Positions 6,281 to 12,449 are shown, counted from the stretch's first letter. The stretch is 18,949 nucleotides of DNA from CAYTED01 sp964404075 (GCA_964404075.1 CAYOIM010000018.1:1-18949), one strand, 5' to 3'. Numbers and translations: made by a program. Notes: generated by a model not told the origin, from the sequence alone.

Positions 6281-6529
6281 TCAGATGAAGTCACAGCCTC
6301 GACCGATGACCTGACCGGTATTGACATCGATGGCGACATCATCTCCAAGCCGTACGGCATCGTAGGTCACATCAGGCACAGCCCGCCAAAGATGATAGTA
6401 GTCGTTGTACTGCCACCACCCCTGTCCGCAGGAACACATGTGGACTTTTTCATGACAGCTACCACCTGGCGGAACGAACGGCTTCCCATCGTAGCTTCTG
6501 CTGATATGTTTACACTTATCGCACGCCAT
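6281..6529 (-). CDS. small Cys-rich protein, possible zinc-binding, hypothetical
   Basis: 82 aa. The N-terminal half is Cys/His-rich: CDKC at residues 3-6, then GGSCHEKVHMCSCGQGWW, which could hold one or two zinc ions. The second half (RAVPDVTYDAVRLGDDVAIDVNTGQVIGRGC) looks like a compact beta domain. No family is recognised. The start is well supported: on the minus strand AAGGAGGAG lies just upstream of ATG 6529. It overlaps the end of the upstream nucleotidyltransferase gene by 14 nt, so they are probably one operon. Confidence 0.7.
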   Translation of the reverse strand: MACDKCKHISRSYDGKPFVPPGGSCHEKVHMCSCGQGWWQYNDYYHLWRAVPDVTYDAVRLGDDVAIDVNTGQVIGRGCDFI

Positions 6530-6999
6530 GAGTATCTCCTCCTTGTTCAATAAGCACAACCGAGTCACGAAGATTCTGCATGAACTTCGGATCACACTTC
6601 CAGTGCGCCGACATTTCGCTTTGCAATACCTCCATCAAAGGCGATGTATTCCACCCGACGGGCAAGCAGATGATATCGAGCGCTCTCTTCGGTATATTCA
6701 TGCCATCGGTCTTCAAGATGTCTGCATGTGACACGCCGAGTACTTTCAGCGCGGCCTCCGCCCGGACTTCTCTCGGTGAGAAATACGACCAGTAGTAGTC
6801 GCTAGAATCATACACATCCCGAACGATATGACCTACACCACCGGTATCGCACTCCTCACGAAACCGACAGAACAACTCCAGAGAAACTTCGACCAACAAA
6901 TCGACATCATGGCCGTAGACGCTGGTGGAGCGAGCACTTCCGAAGACATAAATATTCCCCGGCACCTGCGAGCGATCCTTGATTGCCCGTGCCAACGCA
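6516..6999 (-). CDS. nucleotidyltransferase-fold protein, 5' end lost in assembly gap
   Basis: The visible 161 codons contain a nucleotidyltransferase active-site motif, YVFGSARSTSVYGHDVDLLVEV (split as YVFGSARSTS and VYGHDVDLLVEV), with the DxD pair in HDVDLL. A likely third acidic residue lies in ALDIICLPVGW. The C-terminal part is not recognised. It belongs to the broad MNT/KNTase-like superfamily; substrate and partner cannot be told. The protein downstream is a Cys-rich protein, not a HEPN toxin, so this is not a simple MntA/HepT pair. The frame runs into the 100-N block. The TTG beyond the gap that appears to start it is not reliable, because the true gap size is unknown. Confidence 0.75.
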
Positions 7000-7099
7000 N
7001 NNNNNNNNNNNNNNNNNNNNNNNNNNNNNNNNNNNNNNNNNNNNNNNNNNNNNNNNNNNNNNNNNNNNNNNNNNNNNNNNNNNNNNNNNNNNNNNNNNN
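7000..7099. other. assembly gap (100 N)
   Basis: Exactly 100 N, the usual placeholder for a scaffold join of unknown length. Any reading frame crossing it is arbitrary. Confidence 0.99.
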
Positions 7100-7111
7100 A
7101 CACCTCACCTT

Positions 7112-7140
7112 TTGACAACTTTTTCGAATATGCCTAGGAT
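7112..7140 (+). promoter_or_regulatory. strong promoter after the gap
   Basis: Perfect TTGACA (7112-7117), a 17-nt spacer and TAGGAT (7135-7140). AATAT (7127-7131) and ATATT (7139-7143) flank the palindrome CCTAGG over the -10 box, a possible operator. It drives the small ORF at 7177. Confidence 0.7.
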
Positions 7141-7176
7141 ATTTCTACGATTAACCATGAGGAAAGGAGTAGCATC

Positions 7177-7338
7177 ATGGCAAATGCCAGAGAGCAACAC
7201 CGGCGAGACCATGAGAAAATGTGGGTCTCCTGCGAGCGAAAAAAGCGTGGATCCGAAGCAACGATACGAAAAATTCACGCGAACTGGGGAGCGGTCGCTC
7301 TGGGAAAACCCCAGGGACAGGAACGACGCCCCCAGTGA
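7177..7338 (+). CDS. 53-aa basic protein, hypothetical
   Basis: A complete gene unit is visible: a strong promoter (7112-7140), SD GGAAAGGAG (7161-7169) 7 nt before ATG 7177, 53 codons ending in TGA, and an intrinsic terminator at 7362-7388. The product is Arg/Lys-rich (MANAREQHRRDHEKMWV, then CERKKRGSEATIRKIHANWG) and might bind nucleic acid. No family is recognised. Too few residues exist for a coding test by eye, and the transcript could instead be a non-coding RNA. Confidence 0.55.
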   Translation: MANAREQHRRDHEKMWVSCERKKRGSEATIRKIHANWGAVALGKPQGQERRPQ

Positions 7339-7361
7339 AACGACAAATCCATAGCACACTC

Positions 7362-7388
7362 GACCGGAGAACCATTCCGGTCTTTTTT
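7362..7388 (+). terminator. rho-independent terminator
   Basis: GACCGGA (7362-7368) and TCCGGTC (7376-7382) form a 7-bp stem with a 7-nt loop, followed by TTTTTT. It ends the small transcript starting near 7147. Confidence 0.9.
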
Positions 7389-7429
7389 ATCTCTCAGATT
7401 GTTACTCGTGTACCTTTTTCGTCTGGTTT

Positions 7430-7438
7430 TGCTATACT
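7430..7438 (+). promoter_or_regulatory. extended -10 promoter of the DUF1189-like gene
   Basis: TGCTATACT at 7430-7438 is an extended -10 (TGn plus TATACT) without a clear -35. The predicted start near 7445 gives a leader of about 32 nt with no SD before ATG 7477. Confidence 0.5.
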
Positions 7439-7476
7439 GGCAGTGTCACCCTTAAACAGTAACTCCCATCTATCTT

Positions 7477-8388
7477 ATGGAATTTCTCCGAACCATCAGG
7501 AAGAGCATATACGACCGAGCCTTCTATGCTGAGGCGAAGACAGTACCGTTTGGATCGGCACTCAAACAGTATTCTCTGTTCGTCCTGTGCATCGCGTTCA
7601 TCACTTCCCTCACCATATATGCATCTTTTCTCGCATGGTCATCCGAGATACGGGAATCCGGGAATTTGCGAGCCGATATCCTCTCACTGTATCCAGACGA
7701 GCTCACCCTCACCTTTCAGAGCGGGCAGGTGAGCTCCAATGTGGATGAGCCCTACAGTATCCCGATGCCGAAGCAATTCGGTACGACGAAGACGAAGAAC
7801 ATCCTCGTCATCAATACCCGTGGACCGATAACCGCGAGTGATTTCGATCGCTACAGTACCTCCGCTATCCTCGGTAATGACGCCCTCTGGATCTACGATG
7901 CGGAGAAAAATAAAATTGAAATCCAAAAGCTCGATCGATTCAGCAAGGAGTCCATCGTCGTAAATAAAGAGAAAGTGACGGTGTGGACCGACTGCGCTCT
8001 CTCCGTAGGGCAGAAAGTCGTCATGGTACTCTTGGTGTTTCTGCCACTCCTCCTCTTCGTGTTCCTCTGGATGGGGTACCTCCTCTATCTCTTGTTCGGC
8101 GCAGTGATCATCTGGATCGTCGGGAAGATGCGCAAGGTAGACCTCACATATAGTCAGTCCTACAAGCTCGGACTCTCCCTCATCACTCTCCCCATCATCT
8201 ATAGTACACTCGCTGTGGGACCACTCTCGATATTCAGAGTACCATTCGGATTCACCCTCATCCTCGCCATAGTGGCATATATCAATTTCGCTCCGGAAAA
8301 GGTGAGCGGTGAGACTGAGGCTCCGAAATTAGAAGAAACAGAGCCTACTCCTGAAACAGTGGGAGATACTGAGCCATCAGCAAAGTAA
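7477..8388 (+). CDS. DUF1189-like integral membrane protein
   Basis: 303 aa. The N-terminus (FLRTIRKSIYDRAFYAE ... PFGSALKQYSLFVLCIAFITSL) matches the DUF1189 pattern of a short amphipathic start and a first TM helix at about residues 29-52. A periplasmic/extracytoplasmic loop of some 120 residues follows, then a hydrophobic block of several TM helices (about 183-212, 228-248 and 255-270). The tail is Glu/Pro-rich (ETEPTPETVGDTEPSAK). The function of the family is not established; its loop is exported. It is followed after 25 nt by a small gene on the same strand. Confidence 0.75.
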   Translation: MEFLRTIRKSIYDRAFYAEAKTVPFGSALKQYSLFVLCIAFITSLTIYASFLAWSSEIRESGNLRADILSLYPDELTLTFQSGQVSSNVDEPYSIPMPKQFGTTKTKNILVINTRGPITASDFDRYSTSAILGNDALWIYDAEKNKIEIQKLDRFSKESIVVNKEKVTVWTDCALSVGQKVVMVLLVFLPLLLFVFLWMGYLLYLLFGAVIIWIVGKMRKVDLTYSQSYKLGLSLITLPIIYSTLAVGPLSIFRVPFGFTLILAIVAYINFAPEKVSGETEAPKLEETEPTPETVGDTEPSAK

Positions 8389-8413
8389 ATACCAACCGAA
8401 ACAGACTCAACCT

Positions 8414-8665
8414 ATGTCAGAAAAAATTACCCCATCTCCGATTGAAAGAAGGGAAGCAACAACGGTAGGGAGAGATACTGCCGATGGACTGATCACCCGA
8501 GTAGAGGAACTACTCGACAGGGGAGACGGTCGATTTCATGATAAAGCAGATCACGAGGAAGCGAGGAGGATGCTCCGTGTGGCTCGGATGCTAGCAGCGA
8601 AGAACCCTCAGGTAATACAAGAAATAGATCGGCTTTCCGCCAATATCGAAGACATTCACAAATAA
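8414..8665 (+). CDS. hypothetical 83-aa helical protein
   Basis: A soluble, charged protein predicted to be mostly helical (TADGLITRVEELLDRGDG, HEEARRMLRVARMLAAKN). No family is recognised. It begins 25 nt after the DUF1189-like gene without an SD or promoter of its own, so it is probably co-transcribed with it. A bidirectional terminator follows immediately. Confidence 0.55.
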   Translation: MSEKITPSPIERREATTVGRDTADGLITRVEELLDRGDGRFHDKADHEEARRMLRVARMLAAKNPQVIQEIDRLSANIEDIHK

Positions 8666-8706
8666 AAAAACCGGTCATTGTACAACAAAGACCGGCGACT
8701 TTTATT
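8664..8706. terminator. bidirectional terminator between convergent genes
   Basis: CCGGTC (8671-8676) and GACCGG (8690-8695) form a 6-bp stem. A run of A (8664-8670) precedes it and CTTTTATTT follows. On the minus strand the hairpin is followed by TTTTTTT, ending the hemerythrin gene. Confidence 0.7.
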
Positions 8707-8716
8707 TATGAGGATT

Positions 8717-9136
8717 TCACCGATTCTTCTCCCGAAGAGCGATGAAGACCGCATATTTCTTGTCCTGTACGCCGATATGCTCGATCCACCACCGTGCGAG
8801 CTTGTTCTCGATATCGAGGAGGAGCTCTTCGGACGGACCCTGCAATTCGATTTTCTTCTTCAGTTCGGCATACTGTTCCCTGAATCGATGATGCACGGCA
8901 ATATGCGCTTCCAGATCGGGATACCCATTTTCCCGCATGTATTTCTCTTCATTGGCGAAGTGCTCATCCACATAGGTATTAAGGAACTCCACAGCAGGCG
9001 TGACGACGACCGGTCCACGACCAGAAACGATGGCATCGATGAGAGTATTGACCTGCGCGAGCAACCGCTGATGTTCCTGGTCGAGCGCGACATTACCGAC
9101 TGACAAATCCTGCGTCCAAGTAAATTGGAAACTCAT
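8717..9136 (-). CDS. bacteriohemerythrin
   Basis: A non-heme di-iron oxygen-binding four-helix protein of 139 aa, the usual length for single-domain bacteriohemerythrins. The full ligand set is visible: H22 (LDQEHQRL), H59 and E63 (DEHFANEE), H78 and H82 (AHIAVHH), H120 (WWIEHI) and D125 (VQDKKY). The family start MSFQFTWTQDLSVGN fixes the ATG at 9136; the frame extends further upstream without similarity. Likely roles are O2 binding, storage or sensing, or handing O2 to an enzyme. It is divergent from apbE. No SD is visible. Confidence 0.93.
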   Translation of the reverse strand: MSFQFTWTQDLSVGNVALDQEHQRLLAQVNTLIDAIVSGRGPVVVTPAVEFLNTYVDEHFANEEKYMRENGYPDLEAHIAVHHRFREQYAELKKKIELQGPSEELLLDIENKLARWWIEHIGVQDKKYAVFIALREKNR

Positions 9137-9280
9137 ATTGTTTTGTGTTTTACCGCTTACTTCGTCAGCATACAATATCTCAAAAAAATTTTCCACCTGC
9201 GGCTTGCTCCCATAAGGCAGGATTGTCGATCGATGCCCATCGAAACGACCGGCAAGCTGTCCTCTGGAGAATTTTTCCGG

Positions 9281-9286
9281 TATACT
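9281..9286 (+). promoter_or_regulatory. -10 box of apbE
   Basis: TATACT lies 10 nt before the ATG at 9297, giving a leader of about 3 nt. The -35 is weak (TGTCCT at 9258-9263, 17-nt spacer). Confidence 0.4.
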
Positions 9287-9296
9287 GGCAGGTACT

Positions 9297-10253
9297 ATGA
9301 ATACATGCCATACCATCGAACGGGAGCTGAAAAATGAGATCATGTCCACGGACATTTTCATCCGGATCGAGAGCGACACTCATCCGGAGGAAATGCTGAA
9401 GACCGATCTCGAAGCATGCTTTGATCTGTTCCGATCTTTCGAAGCGCGTTTCAGCCGTTTCAAAAAAGACAGCGAACTCTCGCGATTCAACAAACGACAT
9501 GCGGAGAAACAAACCGTTTCCGAAGAATTCTTCGCACTCCTTGCGAAATCAGGAGAGTATCACCTCTTCACCGAAGGACTCTTCAATCCCACCATCCTCC
9601 CGGCATTGGAACAAGAAGGGTATGTGAAGAGCCGACTCGAAGGATTCGTCGCTTCGGATATGCCGCACGCGAATGACTCGCCCATACTCTCCCTCGCCAA
9701 TATCGGGATGAATGAGAAGTCCTTGACGATCGATACCCATGGCGCACGGCTCGATTTCGGCGGTATCGGCAAAGGCTATATCATCGATCGGGTCGCCATC
9801 TTTCTGCGGAGCCGAGGATATGGTGATTTTTTCGTCGATGCCGGCGGTGACCTCTATGCCGCCGGAACGGATCAGACGAGAAACTCTTCCGCATGGGTCG
9901 TCGACATCGAACATCCGACATATCCCGACCGATCGCTGGCGACCCTCATGCTTTCCGATATGGCGGCGACCACTTCGGGCATCAACCGCCGGCACTGGAT
10001 CGACGGGACGCAGGTGAAGCACCATATCATCGATCCGCGTACGAGGAAGAGTGCAGAGACCGACCTCGTCTCCGTCACCGTGGTCGCGCAGGAGACCGCG
10101 CTCGCCGATGTGCTGGCGAAGTCCATCCTCATTCTCGGTCACGATGCAGGGATAGCATTCGCCAAACGCAGGAATATCGCCACACTCCTCGCTGATGCCA
10201 ATGGCATCGTGGCGACAACACCAGAGCTTGATAAATATATCTGGAAAGGGTAA
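9297..10253 (+). CDS. apbE: FAD:protein FMN transferase (ApbE family)
   Basis: ApbE proteins move FMN from FAD onto Thr/Ser of target flavoproteins in a Mg-dependent reaction. Family motifs are in order: RFSRFKKDSELSRFN (51-65), LFNPTILPAL, DFGGIGKGYIID (153-164), DAGGDLYAAG (181-190), TTSG (225-228), HHIIDPRT (242-249) and the metal-site region ETALADVLAKSI (266-277). At 318 aa the catalytic domain is complete. There is no signal peptide or lipobox, unlike the many exported ApbE lipoproteins. No FMN-binding-domain target gene is in the window, so its partner is unknown. It lies between hemerythrin and a ferredoxin. Confidence 0.95.
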   Translation: MNTCHTIERELKNEIMSTDIFIRIESDTHPEEMLKTDLEACFDLFRSFEARFSRFKKDSELSRFNKRHAEKQTVSEEFFALLAKSGEYHLFTEGLFNPTILPALEQEGYVKSRLEGFVASDMPHANDSPILSLANIGMNEKSLTIDTHGARLDFGGIGKGYIIDRVAIFLRSRGYGDFFVDAGGDLYAAGTDQTRNSSAWVVDIEHPTYPDRSLATLMLSDMAATTSGINRRHWIDGTQVKHHIIDPRTRKSAETDLVSVTVVAQETALADVLAKSILILGHDAGIAFAKRRNIATLLADANGIVATTPELDKYIWKG

Positions 10254-10331
10254 ATTACGGTATCATTCTTTTTTTCACAAGCGCTGAAAACAGCATCCTC
10301 ATTCCCAATTCTAAACTCTCATCTCTTCTGT

Positions 10332-10631
10332 ATGAAACACCAGATCAAAGTCTGTACCAATGTGAACTGTTGCCAGAACGGCTCTGAAAAAGTCTACGAA
10401 AAACTCATCACAGCAGATGATGCCGATTGCGAAGTCACGCAGACGAAGGACTGCTTCCGATTTTGCAAACAAGGTCCCAATGTCGCCGTCGATGGACATG
10501 TCCTGCATTTCGTGAAACCGGATAATGCGGTCCGCCGCGTCCGCAATGAGATCAATCATCCTTCGGTCAAAAAAGACGCCATCGGCACCCGTTCCATCGA
10601 CGAGCTCGACGATTTTTTGGCATCACTCTGA
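10332..10631 (+). CDS. thioredoxin-fold [2Fe-2S] ferredoxin, NuoE-like
   Basis: A small electron carrier of 99 aa. Cys ligands follow the thioredoxin-like ferredoxin spacing: C8 and C13 (VCTNVNC), then C41 and C45 (DCFRFCKQGPNVAVDG). C14 next to C13 is an extra Cys, and C33 is also present. The GPNVAVDGHVLHFV segment is typical of this family and of the NuoE/HoxE subunits. No hydrogenase or complex I subunits are in the window, so it is probably a stand-alone ferredoxin. Repeat copy C follows the stop. Confidence 0.9.
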   Translation: MKHQIKVCTNVNCCQNGSEKVYEKLITADDADCEVTQTKDCFRFCKQGPNVAVDGHVLHFVKPDNAVRRVRNEINHPSVKKDAIGTRSIDELDDFLASL

Positions 10632-10637
10632 TTTTTC

Positions 10638-10672
10638 AGCGGACACACCGCTCCAAAAGCGGAGTGACCGTT
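10638..10672 (-). repeat. dispersed nested-palindrome element, copy C
   Basis: Read on the minus strand: AACGG-tcact-CCGCT-tttgg-AGCGG-tgtgt-CCGCT. It matches copy B except for changes that keep pairing (internal CGT/GCG replaced by CAC/GTG). Flanks TTTTCA and TGAAAA extend the outer stem. It lies 7 nt after the ferredoxin stop. Confidence 0.85.
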
Positions 10673-10686
10673 GAAAATTCCTTTCC

Positions 10687-10715
10687 TTGCTTTTTCACCC
10701 TGAACATGCTACTTT
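10687..10715 (+). promoter_or_regulatory. promoter of the 10725 gene
   Basis: TTGCTT (10687-10692), a 17-nt spacer and TACTTT (10710-10715) with an extended TGc (10707-10709). The start near 10722 is about 3 nt before the ATG, so translation would be practically leaderless. Confidence 0.5.
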
Positions 10716-10724
10716 GAGTCCACT

Positions 10725-11036
10725 ATGGAACCAATACTAAACGAGGGGGGACAGGATTTGTCGTCCCTTTTTTCTTTCTCTTCATGGAGAAAAAGACCGG
10801 ATGATCCGAAAATACGCAAAGTGGAGCTCGCGCTTCTTTTCGGCATCGGCGTGCTCCTCGGTATCGCCGCGAAAGATATCGGGAGACATTTCCTGACGAT
10901 CGGATATGGGGACTATGTCGTTCAGACGCCGGCGCAGAAAATCGATTTCAATCGCATCGGACAGGAACTGCTCACAACCAGTACAAACGAACCGGAAGCG
11001 ACAGACGCGAGCCGCGGCGGAACATGTTCGGAGTAA
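10725..11036 (+). CDS. small single-TM protein, hypothetical
   Basis: 103 aa. A polar N-terminus (about 33 residues) precedes one TM helix (VELALLFGIGVLLGIAA, about 33-49) and an outer tail ending GGTCSE. The stretch TM-KDIGRHFLTIGYGDYVV resembles the anchor of the next protein (TM-IDIAQLFTRSGFSERVV), suggesting related membrane anchors. It has no thioredoxin domain. Function unknown; it may be a partner or a truncated relative of the downstream oxidoreductase, which begins 45 nt later. Confidence 0.6.
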   Translation: MEPILNEGGQDLSSLFSFSSWRKRPDDPKIRKVELALLFGIGVLLGIAAKDIGRHFLTIGYGDYVVQTPAQKIDFNRIGQELLTTSTNEPEATDASRGGTCSE

Positions 11037-11081
11037 CGGTCCCGCGGAAAAAAGTATTGGACAATAAGCGAAGAAACTGCC

Positions 11082-12101
11082 ATGGAACGCCGGAATGATC
11101 GGGAAAAAATGCAAAACATGCTCTCTCTCTGCATACTCCTTTCGGGAATGCTGATCGGTAGCCTGTTCATCGATATTGCACAGCTTTTCACGCGGTCCGG
11201 ATTCTCAGAACGGGTCGTGCGCGATAACGATGTCCTTGAAACCGGAGGGAAAACCTGGGTCGCCTATACCGATTCGAGAGTGGATCTGATCGTACTCACC
11301 GACTCTTCCTGCCCGGATTGCGATCCAGACGAAGCACTTACCTGGATACGGCGCATCATCCCGACCACGGTCGCGCGGACAGTCGAGTATTCTTCGTATG
11401 AGGGACAACGACTGGCGACCGAACACGCCGTCACGAAACTCCCGACATTTCTCTTCTCGAATTCCATCAAGAAGACCGGTTTCTACGGAGAAGCCGCGGG
11501 GCTCTTCACCGAGACGGGGGAACTCTCCGAGCTCGACATGACGAGAATAGGACAGACTCCCGGGAGATTCCTGAAGCTTCCGGAAGTGCGCGGGGACGAT
11601 ATCCGTATCGGAGCAGACACCGCGCCGCTCACGATCATCGAGTATATGGATTTCCAATGCCCCTACTCCAAGCTTTTCCAAAGCGCGATACAAAAGACCA
11701 TGAAAGAACATCCGAACCATATCCGTTTCGTGTATAAACATTTCCCGCTCGCATTCCATCCGCAAGCAAAACTCGCCGCGACCGCCAGCGAATGCGCGAA
11801 TGAGCAGGGGAAATTTCCCCGGTATGGCGATATGCTCTTCGCGAAACAGGACGAATGGGGAAGTACGACCGGCACGGGAAAGTTCAAGGAATATGCCCGG
11901 ACGCTCCGCCTCGACTCATGGAAATTCAACGCCTGTCTCGAGAGCGGAAAATACGATGAGAAAATACGCTCCGACATCGAAGAAGCGAAACGATTCGGCA
12001 TTTCCGGAACACCGGGAACCCTCATCGGCGACCGATTTGTAAATGGCGCCGTGACTTACGATGAACTGACATCCATCATCGACGAAAAGCTCACGAAGTG
12101 A
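11082..12101 (+). CDS. membrane-anchored two-domain thioredoxin/DsbA-like protein
   Basis: 339 aa. An N-terminal TM anchor (about residues 14-34) leads to two thioredoxin-fold domains outside the membrane. Domain 1 (about 55-150) has the active site CPDC at 77-80 and the cis-Pro segment TKLPTFLF (P121). Domain 2 (about 172-335, DsbA/thioredoxin_4 type) starts with PLTIIEYMDFQCPYS and has IVYKHFPLAFHP-like family sequence (FVYKHFPLAFHP) and the cis-Pro segment GISGTPGTLIG (P311). The second active site is CPYS (193-196), lacking the resolving Cys, so it may be monothiol: an isomerase, a binding domain or glutaredoxin-like. Domain 1 could supply the dithiol chemistry. No DsbB/VKOR partner is in the window. 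No SD is visible. Confidence 0.88.
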   Translation: MERRNDREKMQNMLSLCILLSGMLIGSLFIDIAQLFTRSGFSERVVRDNDVLETGGKTWVAYTDSRVDLIVLTDSSCPDCDPDEALTWIRRIIPTTVARTVEYSSYEGQRLATEHAVTKLPTFLFSNSIKKTGFYGEAAGLFTETGELSELDMTRIGQTPGRFLKLPEVRGDDIRIGADTAPLTIIEYMDFQCPYSKLFQSAIQKTMKEHPNHIRFVYKHFPLAFHPQAKLAATASECANEQGKFPRYGDMLFAKQDEWGSTTGTGKFKEYARTLRLDSWKFNACLESGKYDEKIRSDIEEAKRFGISGTPGTLIGDRFVNGAVTYDELTSIIDEKLTK

Positions 12102-12119
12102 AAAAACAGTGGAAAAAAC

Positions 12120-12166
12120 AACGGTTCAACCCCTGTATTTCAGAATTTCACAGGGGTTGAACCGCT
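12120..12166 (+). repeat. dispersed nested-palindrome element, copy D (long)
   Basis: AACGG (12120-12124) and CCGCT (12162-12166) frame TTCAA/TTGAA and CCCCTGT/ACAGGGG, giving about 15 continuous base pairs with a 13-nt loop. The outer arms equal those of copy C, and the 3' flank GTTTGAAA equals copy A. It lies between the DsbA-like gene and the convergent tRNA unit and may also aid termination. Confidence 0.75.
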
Positions 12167-12216
12167 GTTTGAAAGAATGAGCCACCTTCCAGAATCGAAC
12201 TGGAGACCTACGTTTA

Positions 12217-12351
12217 CCCCGGTCACACATTATCATCATTGGAGCCATCTCGCGGGATTGAACCGCGGACCTGCGCGTTACGAGTGCGCCGCTCTACCAA
12301 CTGAGCTAAGATGGCGTATGCACTTTAATTCAAACAAAGTGTGTGACGGGG
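12217..12351. repeat. inverted repeat bordering the tRNA insertion
   Basis: CCCCGGTCACACA (12217-12229) and TGTGTGACGGGG (12340-12351) are complementary over 12 bp with one bulged G. The arms directly adjoin the tRNA halves (4 nt from the 5' half, 0 nt from the 3' half) and enclose the intact tRNA-Thr. Confidence 0.85.
12240..12315 (-). tRNA. tRNA-Thr(CGT)
   Basis: A full cloverleaf on the minus strand: acceptor GCCATCT/AGATGGC, D-stem GCTC/GAGC, anticodon loop CTCGTAA (anticodon CGT, decoding ACG), variable AGGTC, T-stem CGCGG/CCGCG, and an encoded TCCA end. One A.C mismatch closes the anticodon stem. It is nested inside the interrupted tRNA-Thr gene and would be cut from the same precursor. 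Confidence 0.93.
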
Positions 12352-12412
12352 CGGGCGAGTGCGTCGCTCTGCCAACTGAGGAGCTAAGGTGGCATACAGA
12401 ACCATGAGTAAG

Positions 12413-12441
12413 ATTCTACGATACTCTCATAAAAAAATCAA
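12413..12441 (-). promoter_or_regulatory. promoter of the tRNA unit (minus strand)
   Basis: Read on the minus strand: TTGATT (12441-12436), a 17-nt spacer and TAGAAT (12418-12413). Transcription should start near 12406, 13 nt before the first tRNA half, so the 5' half, tRNA-Thr and 3' half share one transcript. It overlaps the divergent prfB control region. Confidence 0.65.
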
Positions 12442-12449
12442 TCGGGATG

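Larger units (their letters stand above)
12180..12393 (-). pseudogene. tRNA-Thr gene interrupted at the anticodon loop (split or broken tRNA)
   Basis: On the minus strand, 12393-12356 is a tRNA 5' half: acceptor GCCACCT, TA, D-arm GCTC...GAGC (loop enlarged by CTC), then ACGCA and CTCG. The matching 3' half is 12216-12180: TAA, ACGT, variable AGGTC, T-arm TCCAG/CTGGA, acceptor AGGTGGC and T. The acceptor pairs 7/7 and the T-stem 5/5. Joined, the halves are 75 nt with loop CTCGTAA, anticodon CGT (Thr). The anticodon stem would be imperfect (three pairs) and CCA is replaced by CAT. Between the halves lies a 139-nt insert holding an intact tRNA-Thr. It is either a decayed gene or a spliced/trans-joined tRNA; see findings. 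Confidence 0.7.

Noticed and set aside
6516..7118. Continuous minus-strand frame through the N block starting MSKGEV
   Set aside because: The gap is a 100-N placeholder, so frame continuity and the TTG start are artificial; only 6516-6999 is kept.
12177..12407. Plus-strand 76-codon frame over the tRNA region
   Set aside because: It is the complement of tRNA sequence; the translation has the typical look of reversed tRNA genes.
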